From: Pseudomonadota bacterium
GTDB taxonomy: Bacteria > Pseudomonadota > Gammaproteobacteria > UBA9214
Direction: 5' to 3'
NCBI GenBank assembly: GCA_041395565.1
Contig: JAWLAI010000008.1
Coordinates: forward strand, 124,001-188,000
DNA: 64,000 nt
Made by a program: the position numbers and the translations under genes. The notes beneath the pieces were generated by a model that made no database searches, was not told the origin of the DNA, and saw only the letters and a program-made list of their open reading frames with translations. Position 1 is the first letter of the stretch. Each line of letters starts with the position of its first letter. Below, piece after piece: positions 1 to 7,891 of the stretch.

Positions 1-393
1 GCCGGTACTCACCGCCACCAGCGCGCTGTTGCGGTTCATGCCGGTCGCGAAGGCGTTCGGCTCGGGCGCATTGAAGATGCCCACCTCCGGCATGCCGATC
101 CCCGCCTGCTGCGCCTGGCGCCGGACGGTATCGACCAGCCATTGTTCCGTCCTGTTGGACGGCTGCTCGATGACCTGCACACCCATGGAGCGCTTGGCCA
201 GGAATTTGGACATCGCCAGCGAGATGAAGGAGCCGGTGAAGCCGATCACCGCGGACATCACCAGCAGGGCCTGCAGGTTGAGATCCACGCCGTTCTGCGC
301 CAGCACACCTTCCAGGCCCAGGAGCTGGAAAACCACGCTAACCACCACGAGTATCGCGGCATTGGTCGCCAGGAACAGAAATATGCGCATCAT
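1..393 (-). CDS. htpX: Protease HtpX, N-terminal part (cut by window edge)
   Basis: The first 131 codons of the membrane zinc metalloprotease HtpX, which in enterobacteria helps FtsH remove misfolded inner-membrane proteins. The start MMRIFLFL, the hydrophobic segments at about residues 4-24 and 40-58, and the block MSKFLAKRSMGVQVIEQP followed by a conserved NAFATG stretch match HtpX closely. The catalytic HExxH lies beyond the window edge and cannot be checked. The start is the first of two adjacent ATG codons, with a GAGGTG Shine-Dalgarno about a dozen bases upstream. It is transcribed away from ssrA. Confidence 0.93.
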   Translation of the reverse strand, partial: MMRIFLFLATNAAILVVVSVVFQLLGLEGVLAQNGVDLNLQALLVMSAVIGFTGSFISLAMSKFLAKRSMGVQVIEQPSNRTEQWLVDTVRRQAQQAGIGMPEVGIFNAPEPNAFATGMNRNSALVAVSTG

Positions 394-532
394 GGTCGGT
401 CACCTCGCTGTGTGTCCGGATAGACAGTCCGGGCCGGGAATAATTCCCGCCTCAGCAGCCAGATATGGGAAGTCCAGTCGTATTTCAAGGGCGGAACTTT
501 TCGCCGAGTGTGCTATCTTAGCATCAGCTTTA

Positions 533-907
533 GGGGGCGACCTGGCTTCGACGTGGGTTGCGAAACCTGAGGTGCATGCCGAGGCGCAGAGGACCTCGTT
601 AATCCAGCTGCAAACTTATAGTTGCCAACGACGACAACTACGCACTCGCTGCTTAAAACCCAGTAGGGTGCCGTCTGACCGGAGCCGTGCTTGTGCGTCC
701 GGCGCCCCTCGGGGCACTCAGGCGTCGACTCTCACAAGATCGCGACAACGCACGTCCGGGGCCGAGTCGTTAAAACCTTACCGGAATCGCTGGTTGTCTT
801 CCCTGCCCGTCGGGTAGCAGCCAGTTAAATTAATAGACCGGGATAAGCATGTAGAGCCGATGGCAGAGGACTTGCGGACGCGGGTTCGATTCCCGCCGCC
901 TCCACCA
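533..907 (+). ncRNA. ssrA: Transfer-messenger RNA (tmRNA)
   Basis: One-piece tmRNA that rescues stalled ribosomes and tags the nascent peptide. The 5' GGGGGCG (533-539) pairs with CGCCUCC just before the encoded ACCA (904-907) to form the tRNA-like acceptor stem, and a T-arm GGTTCGATTCC precedes it. The tag reading frame is at 624-656: it resumes on GCC and encodes ANDDNYALAA followed by TAA, differing from the E. coli tag by Asp for Glu at position 4. A possible -10 element TATCTT lies at 514-519. A rho-independent terminator follows directly. Confidence 0.97.
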
Positions 908-910
908 TTA

Positions 911-947
911 AACGAAAATGCCACCCCCTGCGGGTGGCTTTTTCGTT
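911..947 (+). terminator. Rho-independent terminator of ssrA
   Basis: Stem GCCACCC (920-926) and GGGTGGC (932-938) with loop CCTGC, followed by five T (939-943). The flanks AACGAAAA and TTTTCGTT extend the pairing, so it may work in both directions. It sits 3 bases after the encoded CCA. Confidence 0.93.
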
Positions 948-1492
948 AATGCGCGAAGCAACCGGAAAGCGGACCCGCGTAGCGGGTGAGTTTCCAGTGC
1001 ACAGGGATCTGCAGGTGCCGCGCAGGCCAGGGATGGCCGGGAGCGGCTCCCCGCCTTAAATCAAACCGGACAGTGCGTACCGAAAAGATACACCAGTCAG
1101 TCGTTCCCGGGGCGCAACGCTCAAAAAACAACCATGCCCTAGATTGCGCAGGAATATTCATCTCTGAGTCCGGTCTAATCCTGAGTTGGCGGCATGCGGA
1201 CGGACCCTCAGACGCCAAGGAAATCCTCCAACTGCGGCTGATCCCTGCGGTTGGCAAGCGTCCTCCAGGGCGAAGCGGGTGCGCATTCAAGGACTCCCAC
1301 ACAGCGGCAAACCGAATCACCTCTCCCCGCCAGCCAGCCAGCGCGTGCAGAGCGCGGCTGGGTAATAGCCAGGCAATTGTGACCGGTCCGTAACATTTTT
1401 ATACCGAATATAAAGACTTAACAGAAGCAGCCGCTATTCGCCTCGTGTCACCGGTGCGTCATAGCACCTGGTCCTGCATGGAGGGTACCTGA
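948..1492. other. Intergenic stretch without a recognised gene
   Basis: About 545 bases between the ssrA terminator and the secreted-protein gene. Open frames on both strands have no family resemblance and look like GC-driven chance frames. The only supportable element is a possible sigma70 promoter at its right end. I saw no riboswitch or tRNA signature. Confidence 0.55.
1377..1405 (+). promoter_or_regulatory. Possible sigma70 promoter for the secreted protein gene
   Basis: TTGTGA (1377-1382), a 17-base spacer and TATACC (1400-1405), 4 of 6 matches in each box. It sits in a locally AT-rich patch about 90 bases before the start at 1493. Confidence 0.4.
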
Positions 1493-3715
1493 ATGAAACG
1501 CATACGGTGGTCAAATCCGCTGGCCTGGTTACTGCTGCTGGTCTGCGCTGCCGCACCCGCACTCGGGGATAAGCGGTTTTCCGAATCGTGGCACGCACAA
1601 GACTCTGAACATTCATCCCGCCGGGATTCCGCCCACAACCACGATGACCGCAATACGAGCGAGCACGATCAGCGTCGGCACCGCTATGATGATCACGGAC
1701 ATGCAACGGGTCCGCATCATGACCTGTGTAAAAGCGACGAAGACAATTCGATATTCGAGATACCTCCTACGGGAATCGCAAGTTCGGTCTGGGAAGACGG
1801 AACCATCGGGCTGGTAATTCCAATCGAAAATAAATCTGCGGGCCCATTGCATGACGTGGTCGTAACCGAGGTCAAGGTGGCCAACGCCGTCACGAAGGAT
1901 CCGGCCGCGGAGGTGGCGCTCGGGGACGTCAGCACGGAGGAACTCAAACTCGTCAATGCACAGGTCAAGGATATCGATGGCCAACTGCAGGGTAAGTATC
2001 GCGTCATAGTACACGGCCACTACAGCAGTCTGTCACGTGTTTGCCAGTTCACGGTCAAGGGATTTGTTGCTCCTCGCAGAGCTGGCAATGGCGATATCTT
2101 CCCGGGCAAGGACGGGACCATGAGCGTGCTTACTCCGGCAGATGCAGACTATCCGCAACCGCCCGAGATCGATCAGGCGGAGGAATTCAACGATGAGTCG
2201 CCAATCCTGATCCCGCCCGGACCGTTCCGCCAGCTGTTCCAGCCCACCCCCACGTCCACCCCCGCCGCAGCGGCGCCAGCGGGTGGCGCCCTGGTGGACA
2301 TCGACCAGAACAGCAATTCGAGCAGCAGGAATGCGGGTATCCCGCCGGACCCCAACGCTGCGCGCAGTGCCGATGGTATCGGCAGCGTGAACGGTGTGGT
2401 GCTGGCAACGTTCAATACCGGTATCAGTTACTCGCTCGATGGCGGTGCCAGCTTTACGGACGTCAACCTGTTCATCCCGGTTGCCGGGCAACCGTGGAGA
2501 ACCACGTTCTTCCCGCAAAGCGATGGCGGCCTGTGCTGCGACCAGATCGTCATCTACGTGCCACAGTACAACCTATTCGTCTGGCTGCTGCAGTACTGGC
2601 CAGTCTCCGTGACCACGACGAATCCTGACGGTACGCAGACCACGACGATCACGCAATCGAGCCGTCTGCGCATCGCCTGGGCGACACCGGAAGCGATCGC
2701 GACGGATTTCTTCAACGCCTGGAGGTTCGGCGATCTCACGGCGACGGCCGTGCCAGGCGTTTCCTCCGGCCTGGGGACGGCTGCCAACGAACATCTCGAC
2801 TATCCTGACCTGGCGTACTCCGGGCAATTTCTGTACGTCGGCGTCGACCGCGGCTGGCCCAATGCACCACGCTCCATCTACGCTGATCGACGCATCGTCG
2901 CCAGGCTGAATCTGGCGCAGATGGCAGATCCGGCGTCGACCGAGGTGAACTACAACTATAATGAATACCCCGGCAACGGCCTGAACAAGTCCCATTTCGT
3001 GCAAGGGGCCCCGGATCGCATGGTGCTTGCCGGACTCGACAACACAAGCAGTCTACGGGTCTATACCTGGGAAGACAGCGCCGGATCTGCCTCTGCCTGG
3101 ACCACGGGTATAAGTTCGATCACCACCAGCTACACCGAGACGGCGCCCGACGGTATCGATTGGTACGCGGCATCCTTCCCGGGGAACATCACCGGGGCCA
3201 CCTGGCGCGACGGGAAATATATCTTCGCCTTCGATGGCGGCATCAATGGCGCAGGCAGGCCGCGGCCCTACGTCCGGCTCGAAACGGTTACACCGGATAC
3301 CGTGCCGATCCTGGGTTTCCCCTTCGTCTTCGCATCAGATGAATACGATATCTGGAATACCGATTATGCCTTCGGTATGGCTGCACTCGGAACCCAGGGC
3401 ATGGAGATCGGCCTCGGACTCGCCGTCGGCGGCGGCACGATCGGTTACCCGCAGTTCGCGGTCGGCTACAAGGACGATTTCATCGTGTACACCGTGACCG
3501 CCACCACCGCGACGCAATCGTTCCTGGTCGATACGGATGGGGACGGTGTCGGCGATACCGCACGCACCCGCTTCGGAGACTATTTCTCCGTTCGCCCCAT
3601 CCCCGGCAGCGTGGATGCCGGTTTTGCGGCGGAGTCATACGATGTCGTGACCGGACCAAGTGCTATCACAAGATATACCGAGTTCAGCCGCCCGGAAATT
3701 CCCGGTCCGTTCTGA
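1493..3715 (+). CDS. Secreted protein of unknown function with His/Asp-rich N-terminal segment
   Basis: A 740-residue protein I cannot assign to a family. A Sec signal peptide covers residues 1-25 (LLLLVCAAAPALG). Residues about 33-80 are extremely rich in His, Asp, Arg and Ser, which could bind metal. Residues 90-210 resemble a beta-sandwich, residues 250-285 are a Pro/Thr/Ala linker, and residues 290-740 carry Asp/Gly-rich repeats such as SYSLDGGASF and VDTDGDGVGD that recall beta-propeller or BNR-like exoproteins; this fold guess is weak. The start has a good GGAGGG Shine-Dalgarno. It appears monocistronic, upstream of the CTERM protein gene. Confidence 0.85.
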   Translation: MKRIRWSNPLAWLLLLVCAAAPALGDKRFSESWHAQDSEHSSRRDSAHNHDDRNTSEHDQRRHRYDDHGHATGPHHDLCKSDEDNSIFEIPPTGIASSVWEDGTIGLVIPIENKSAGPLHDVVVTEVKVANAVTKDPAAEVALGDVSTEELKLVNAQVKDIDGQLQGKYRVIVHGHYSSLSRVCQFTVKGFVAPRRAGNGDIFPGKDGTMSVLTPADADYPQPPEIDQAEEFNDESPILIPPGPFRQLFQPTPTSTPAAAAPAGGALVDIDQNSNSSSRNAGIPPDPNAARSADGIGSVNGVVLATFNTGISYSLDGGASFTDVNLFIPVAGQPWRTTFFPQSDGGLCCDQIVIYVPQYNLFVWLLQYWPVSVTTTNPDGTQTTTITQSSRLRIAWATPEAIATDFFNAWRFGDLTATAVPGVSSGLGTAANEHLDYPDLAYSGQFLYVGVDRGWPNAPRSIYADRRIVARLNLAQMADPASTEVNYNYNEYPGNGLNKSHFVQGAPDRMVLAGLDNTSSLRVYTWEDSAGSASAWTTGISSITTSYTETAPDGIDWYAASFPGNITGATWRDGKYIFAFDGGINGAGRPRPYVRLETVTPDTVPILGFPFVFASDEYDIWNTDYAFGMAALGTQGMEIGLGLAVGGGTIGYPQFAVGYKDDFIVYTVTATTATQSFLVDTDGDGVGDTARTRFGDYFSVRPIPGSVDAGFAAESYDVVTGPSAITRYTEFSRPEIPGPF

Positions 3716-4204
3716 ATACAGCATGAATGGGGGCAGATTCCCTTGATTCGTACCGGTGTTGACGAGTCGATCGAGTCTGCCCCCTGGCGTCTTCAGCATA
3801 TGTGACATTCGTCTCCGGCTATTCGGCCACACCCGTGACAACCTGCCACGCCACCGCGGCCGCGGGCATCAGCGCATGTGAATTCCGTCTTACCTTGCGA
3901 TGCCCGGCCGGCGCGTCGACGTGAGCCCCGGCAACCACATCCCTGCACCTCCGTACAATGTGCAGCCCGACACCCGGGAGGTATAAAGAAATCGTACCCG
4001 GTATTCCGGCTCGTGTGTCGCCAACCCTCACTTCGGCAGCACACGGTTGACCTAACCGGCCGGCCCGACATTGCATGGTGCAGCATCCCTGCACGTGTCA
4101 GCCGGAACGCTGCAGAACGTTCGCCACGCCCCGGCAGGGTCACAGCGAAACGGTCCGCGGACAGCGCCACCGGCGCCCCAACAATAACAACGCAGAGAAC
4201 AACA
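3716..4204. other. Intergenic stretch upstream of the CTERM protein gene
   Basis: About 490 bases. The frame running into the next gene from 3878 has an unlikely, cysteine- and arginine-rich N-terminus, and the natural start with a signal peptide is at 4205. The only structure I see is the inverted repeat at 3729-3784. Confidence 0.5.
3729..3784. repeat. Inverted repeat, possible REP-like element
   Basis: GGGGGCAGA (3729-3737) and TCTGCCCCC (3776-3784) are a perfect 9-base inverted repeat around 38 bases. It starts 13 bases after the stop of the secreted-protein gene. It could be a REP/MITE-like remnant or a long-loop hairpin acting at the transcript end. No T-tract follows. Confidence 0.4.
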
Positions 4205-4954
4205 ATGGAATACCGATCACTCGTGGCAACATTACTCGGCTGCATTCTCCTGGCGGGACTGTCACCTGCAAACGCCGCGCTCATATCCGGCGACGGGGAC
4301 GAGGCATGCTTTTCCCCACTGCTGCCCGGCGCAGGCCCGAATTGCACCGCCCAAAACGTGACCCTGCATCCCGGCTGGCAACCGAACAACCCGATGGGGA
4401 ACGGCGCCCAGTGGATCTCGTATGCGGACACCGGCTATCTCGGCTCGACCCTCGCAGTAGCGCCCGGCGGCGACGTGACCAATAGCGTCATGCAGATTCG
4501 CGAGTCGATTACCGGCGTCACTGCCGGCGCTCGCCTGATCCTGAACGTCTGGGCGGACGATACGGCCGACATCGCGCTGCGATACGATGATGGTTCCGGG
4601 GAATTCACCGGCGCCCAGCTCACTACCCTGTTCGCCCCCAACTTCACGCAGGACCACTACTGCACGAACGGCCCGATCGGCTGCGAGCCCGGCGAAGGCG
4701 CCCGAATCGAATACGTGTTCACACCGGCCGACATCGCCCTCGCCGGCACCGGCGAATTCTATCTGCTATTCACCACCTTCCAGGTCGGTAGCGGCACGAC
4801 GAACCACGACAATCCGTTTGGCCTGCTGTACTCCGGCCAGATCAGCACCGTCCCGCTGCCGCCGGCGTTCTGGCTCTTTGGCTCCGGCATGCTGGGGCTG
4901 GCCGCTTGCGCCAGACGCCGGCAGTCCGGTACTGCCTGCCGCGCGCACGTCTGA
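4205..4954 (+). CDS. VPLPA/PEP-CTERM-type sorted exported protein
   Basis: A 249-residue exported protein of unknown role. It has an N-terminal signal peptide (LLGCILLAGLSPANA), a beta-rich middle with paired cysteines, and a C-terminal tripartite signal: VPLPPAFWLFGSG, a hydrophobic helix (residues about 215-236) and the basic end ARRR. This is the exosortase-type C-terminal sorting signal used for export and anchoring, often alongside exopolysaccharide. The start at 4205 is chosen because it gives a clean signal peptide; the open frame reaches further upstream. A second protein with this tail is at 51883-52467. No exosortase gene lies in the window. Confidence 0.87.
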   Translation: MEYRSLVATLLGCILLAGLSPANAALISGDGDEACFSPLLPGAGPNCTAQNVTLHPGWQPNNPMGNGAQWISYADTGYLGSTLAVAPGGDVTNSVMQIRESITGVTAGARLILNVWADDTADIALRYDDGSGEFTGAQLTTLFAPNFTQDHYCTNGPIGCEPGEGARIEYVFTPADIALAGTGEFYLLFTTFQVGSGTTNHDNPFGLLYSGQISTVPLPPAFWLFGSGMLGLAACARRRQSGTACRAHV

Positions 4955-5024
4955 ACCCCCGTCCGTGCGCTGCCGCCTGGGATCGGGTGGGCGGCGTCGG
5001 AACACGCCCCCCTGCCCGGGCATA

Positions 5025-5056
5025 CCGGACTGCAGCCGCATCCGGCTGCAGTCCGG
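5025..5056. terminator. Perfect hairpin after the CTERM gene
   Basis: CCGGACTGCAGCCG (5025-5038) and its exact complement (5043-5056) form a 14-base stem with the loop CATC, 70 bases after the stop at 4954. There is no T-tract, so it may be a transcript-stabilising hairpin or an atypical terminator. Confidence 0.5.
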
Positions 5057-5149
5057 CCGGAGCGGTCCGATGGCCTATCGCAATTTAAGTAAATTACCAA
5101 TTCCTGATCCATATCAAATCACGCAACCTGGCCAAGGCGCATCATGGCC

Positions 5150-5195
5150 TTGACCGGCAGCCGAATCGGAGTAATAATGAGAACCATTCTCACTT
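5150..5195 (+). promoter_or_regulatory. feoAB promoter with Fur box
   Basis: TTGACC (5150-5155), a 17-base spacer and AATAAT (5173-5178) form a plausible sigma70 promoter. Overlapping and just downstream of the -10 is the palindrome TGAGAA-CCA-TTCTCA (5178-5192), set in a longer match to the Fur consensus. Fur with Fe(II) bound here would block transcription of feoAB. A weaker GAGA-ATA-TCTC palindrome at 5206-5216 may extend the operator. Confidence 0.75.
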
Positions 5196-5219
5196 ACGAA
5201 TCTTTGAGAATATCTCTGT

Positions 5220-5462
5220 ATGTTACTGAATGACATGATTAATCTATCCCATCTCGGCATCGGCGAACGGGCCTATATCACCGGGATCCACGCCCCGGAC
5301 AGCGTGCGTCAGCGCCTGCAGTCGATGGGACTTCGCACCGGGCGCGAGGCTGAAGTCATCCGCAGCCCCAGGCTCGGTCCCATGCAGATCCGTGTAGGAA
5401 GCGTCCACCTGATCATGCGCCGCCGTGACGCGGCGTGCGTTGCCATCACTGCCGTCCGGTGA
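5220..5462 (+). CDS. feoA: Ferrous iron transport protein A
   Basis: An 80-residue SH3-like cytoplasmic protein that supports FeoB. It shows the FeoA pattern: a Leu/Gly-rich opening (LSHLGIGERAYITGI), then RLQSMGLRTG and a beta-rich C-terminus with VHLIMRRRDA. It overlaps the feoB start by 4 bases, so the two are translationally coupled. An internal ATG at 5235 (MINLSHL) is an equally reasonable start; neither has a strong Shine-Dalgarno. It lies directly behind a Fur box. Confidence 0.93.
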   Translation: MLLNDMINLSHLGIGERAYITGIHAPDSVRQRLQSMGLRTGREAEVIRSPRLGPMQIRVGSVHLIMRRRDAACVAITAVR

Positions 5463-7246
5463 AACGCTTTGCCATTGTCGGCATGCCCAATACGGGCAAA
5501 TCGACGTTTTTCAATCGCATCACCGGCTCCTCCTCCCGTGTCGGCAACTGGCCCGGCGTCACCATCGACCTGCTGAGCGCGCGCATTGTGCTGGGGGGCG
5601 AGGCCGTCGAGGTGGTCGACCTGCCCGGCATCTACGACCTGCACGGATTCTCCGAGGACGAACAGATCGTCCGCAACTTCCTGGAGAACAACCCGGTCGA
5701 TCTGATCGGTGTCATCCTGAATGCCAGCCAGCTCGACCACCAGCTGCCTCTGGCGCTGCAGATCGGCAAGCTCGGCATCCAGCCGGTGATACTGCTCAAC
5801 ATGATCGACGAAGCCGACCAGCTCGGCATCCGGATCGATGCCGCGGCGCTCGCCACAGACCTGCAGTGCCCGGTGCACGTCATGAGCGCACGCCACGGCA
5901 CCGGCTTCAACGCGGTACGCGAAACGCTTACAAACTGCCTCGGATCGGCACGGCCAACGCCGCTTGCCGACATGCGCAACCACCTGCACGCCGATGATGA
6001 AATCGTCCAGCGCTCGGATGCGCTGATCAGCCGCTACGTGTCCGCGCCCGGCAAACTGGTGCGCCGAGTCACGGAACGCATCGACCGGGTCCTGCTGCAT
6101 CCGGTGTTCGGCCTGCCACTGTTTTTCGCCGTAATGTTCCTGGTCTTCCAGGCCGTATATACGCTGGGCAGCCCGCTGCAGGATGCGGTGGCTTACGTGC
6201 TCGAACAGATCAAGATCAGCGCCTTGCTGCCGTTGCAGGGCATCCTGCCGGCGGCGCTGTATGGCTTCCTGATCGACGGCCTCTATGACGGTATCGGCAC
6301 CGTGGCGTCGTTCGTACCCGTGATTATCCTGTTCTTCTTCATGATGGCCGTCGTCGAGGACAGCGGTTACCTGGCACGCGCGGCCTTTCTCACTGACTCC
6401 CTGATGGCACGCATGGGCCTGGATGGCAGGGGATTCGTCATGCTGCTGATGGGTTTTGGCTGCAATGTGCCGGCGCTGATGGGCACGCGCGTGATGCGCA
6501 GCCGCGGTCTGCGCTGGCTGACCATGCTGGTGATACCGTTCTCGCTGTGCTCGGCGCGCCTGCAGGTCTTCGTCTTCATCACCACCGCCCTGTTCGCACC
6601 GCACCAGGCACCGGTGGTGCTGTTCTTCCTGTACCTGGCCAGCTTCGCTGCCGCGTTCGTGACGGCCGCGGTGTTCGGCAGGCGTCTCAAGAGCGACGAG
6701 CCATTCGTGCTCGAACTGCCGCCGTACCGGGCGCCCCTGCTGAAACAGGTACTGCTGCGTGGCTGGCACGAAATCTCTCACTTCCTGCGGCGCGCCAGCA
6801 CGTTCATCATCAGCGGCGTGGTACTGGTCTGGCTGCTGACACATTATCCGGCCGGCGCCACACCCGGCGGTGCCGACACCTGGGCTGGCATGTTGGGCAG
6901 CTGGCTGAAACCGGTACTCGATCCAATCGGCATCGGCGCCGCCATGTCGGTCGTCCTGCTGTTCGGATTCGTGGCCAAGGAGATCGTGATCGGTGCGATG
7001 GTCGCCATGACCGGACTGGAAGGGACCGCCCTCAACGGCTACCTGGCCACCCAGATGGATCTGGTACAGGCGGTCAGTTTCATGCTGTTCGTGCTGTTGT
7101 ACACCCCCTGCCTGTCGACGCTGGCCACGCAACTGAGCGAATCGCGCAGCTGGCGCTTTACCGGCATCAGCCTGGCCTGGTCGCTGGCGCTCGCCTGGTT
7201 CGTGTCCTTCGCCTTCTACCAGGGTGCGCGCGCACTGGGTTACTAG
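5459..7246 (+). CDS. feoB: Ferrous iron transporter B
   Basis: Inner-membrane Fe(II) transporter with an N-terminal G-domain, 595 residues, shorter than the E. coli protein (about 770). G1 is GMPNTGKST (residues about 8-16), G3 is DLPGIYD (about 50), and NMID (about 120) is the probable G4. The membrane part begins near residue 215 with the FeoB core GYLARAAFLTD and GFGCNVPALMGTR. I chose the GTG at 5459: it overlaps the feoA stop as GTGA and starts the protein right at the G-domain. No feoC is visible downstream. Expression should follow the Fur-controlled feoA promoter. Confidence 0.96.
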   Translation: MKRFAIVGMPNTGKSTFFNRITGSSSRVGNWPGVTIDLLSARIVLGGEAVEVVDLPGIYDLHGFSEDEQIVRNFLENNPVDLIGVILNASQLDHQLPLALQIGKLGIQPVILLNMIDEADQLGIRIDAAALATDLQCPVHVMSARHGTGFNAVRETLTNCLGSARPTPLADMRNHLHADDEIVQRSDALISRYVSAPGKLVRRVTERIDRVLLHPVFGLPLFFAVMFLVFQAVYTLGSPLQDAVAYVLEQIKISALLPLQGILPAALYGFLIDGLYDGIGTVASFVPVIILFFFMMAVVEDSGYLARAAFLTDSLMARMGLDGRGFVMLLMGFGCNVPALMGTRVMRSRGLRWLTMLVIPFSLCSARLQVFVFITTALFAPHQAPVVLFFLYLASFAAAFVTAAVFGRRLKSDEPFVLELPPYRAPLLKQVLLRGWHEISHFLRRASTFIISGVVLVWLLTHYPAGATPGGADTWAGMLGSWLKPVLDPIGIGAAMSVVLLFGFVAKEIVIGAMVAMTGLEGTALNGYLATQMDLVQAVSFMLFVLLYTPCLSTLATQLSESRSWRFTGISLAWSLALAWFVSFAFYQGARALGY

Positions 7247-7330
7247 AACCTGGTGCACGAGCCCGCACGGTCGCGGCTGAGCTGGCGCACGCAGTATGCT
7301 GCGGCAGGTGCCGGACCCGCTCTGCCCGGC

Positions 7331-7358
7331 CTTGTAATACCCCGTCGCACCCTCATCT
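7331..7358 (+). promoter_or_regulatory. Possible sigma32 heat-shock promoter
   Basis: CTTGTAA (7331-7337), a 13-base spacer and CCTCATCT (7351-7358) each differ by one base from the sigma32 boxes CTTGAAA and CCCCATNT. It lies 43 bases before the hsp20 start, which fits the gene's function. Confidence 0.55.
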
Positions 7359-7400
7359 GGGTGGTATGGTCATACGACACACCCTACAGGAGGCACTGCC

Positions 7401-7820
7401 ATGACGCTGGTACGCTACGAACCGATCAGGATGATTGGTCGTTTTAACAGGGATTTCAGCAACTTTCTCGCCGGCGACCGCGCCAAGGAAGCGCGCGGCT
7501 GGGTACCGACGGTGGACATACGCGAAGAGGACAACCGCTTCGTTCTGTTTGCGGACATACCCGGCGTGGCACGCACGGACATCGATATTTCCCTCGAGGA
7601 CGGTGTGCTCACCGTCAAGGGCGAACGCCAGCGGCCGTCCGCCGACGCTGCCGGCGGCTGGCGCCATCGCGAACGCCGGCATGGGGGGTTCCTGCGCCGC
7701 TTTACCCTGCCTGACAGCGTGGACAGTGCGAGCATCAGCGCCACGGTGAAGGACGGCGTCCTGCAGATCGAGATTCCGAAGCAGGCACAGCTGCAGGCCC
7801 GCAGGATCAGTGTAAGCTAA
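7401..7820 (+). CDS. Hsp20/alpha-crystallin small heat-shock protein
   Basis: A 139-residue ATP-independent holdase that keeps unfolding proteins soluble. After a short N-terminal arm (residues 1-35) comes the alpha-crystallin domain: VPTVDIREED, FADIPGV, GVLTVKGER, the FLRRFTLPD strand and the closing GVLQIEIPK. A perfect AGGAGG Shine-Dalgarno precedes the ATG. It stands alone after feoB behind a sigma32-like promoter and is probably heat induced. It resembles the HSP20 proteins common in environmental Proteobacteria more than IbpA, so I give no symbol. Confidence 0.95.
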   Translation: MTLVRYEPIRMIGRFNRDFSNFLAGDRAKEARGWVPTVDIREEDNRFVLFADIPGVARTDIDISLEDGVLTVKGERQRPSADAAGGWRHRERRHGGFLRRFTLPDSVDSASISATVKDGVLQIEIPKQAQLQARRISVS

Positions 7821-7891
7821 CACGCTGCCGGGGTGTGCGCGGTCGCGGGACGATACGCGGCCGCGCACGCAGCTGGCGGTTGCGCGATCGC

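Noticed and set aside
946..1396. Open frames in the ssrA-downstream gap as genes
   Set aside because: Frames on both strands overlap each other, lack Shine-Dalgarno sequences and resemble no family.
4060..4204. sigma54 promoter before the first CTERM gene
   Set aside because: A TGG and a TGCA occur near 4077-4094 but the GG-to-GC spacing is off by two bases, so it does not fit the -24/-12 pattern.
5309..7258. 649-codon open frame antiparallel to feoB
   Set aside because: Gln/Arg/His-rich composition and exact overlap with a well-supported feoB show it is a GC-driven shadow.
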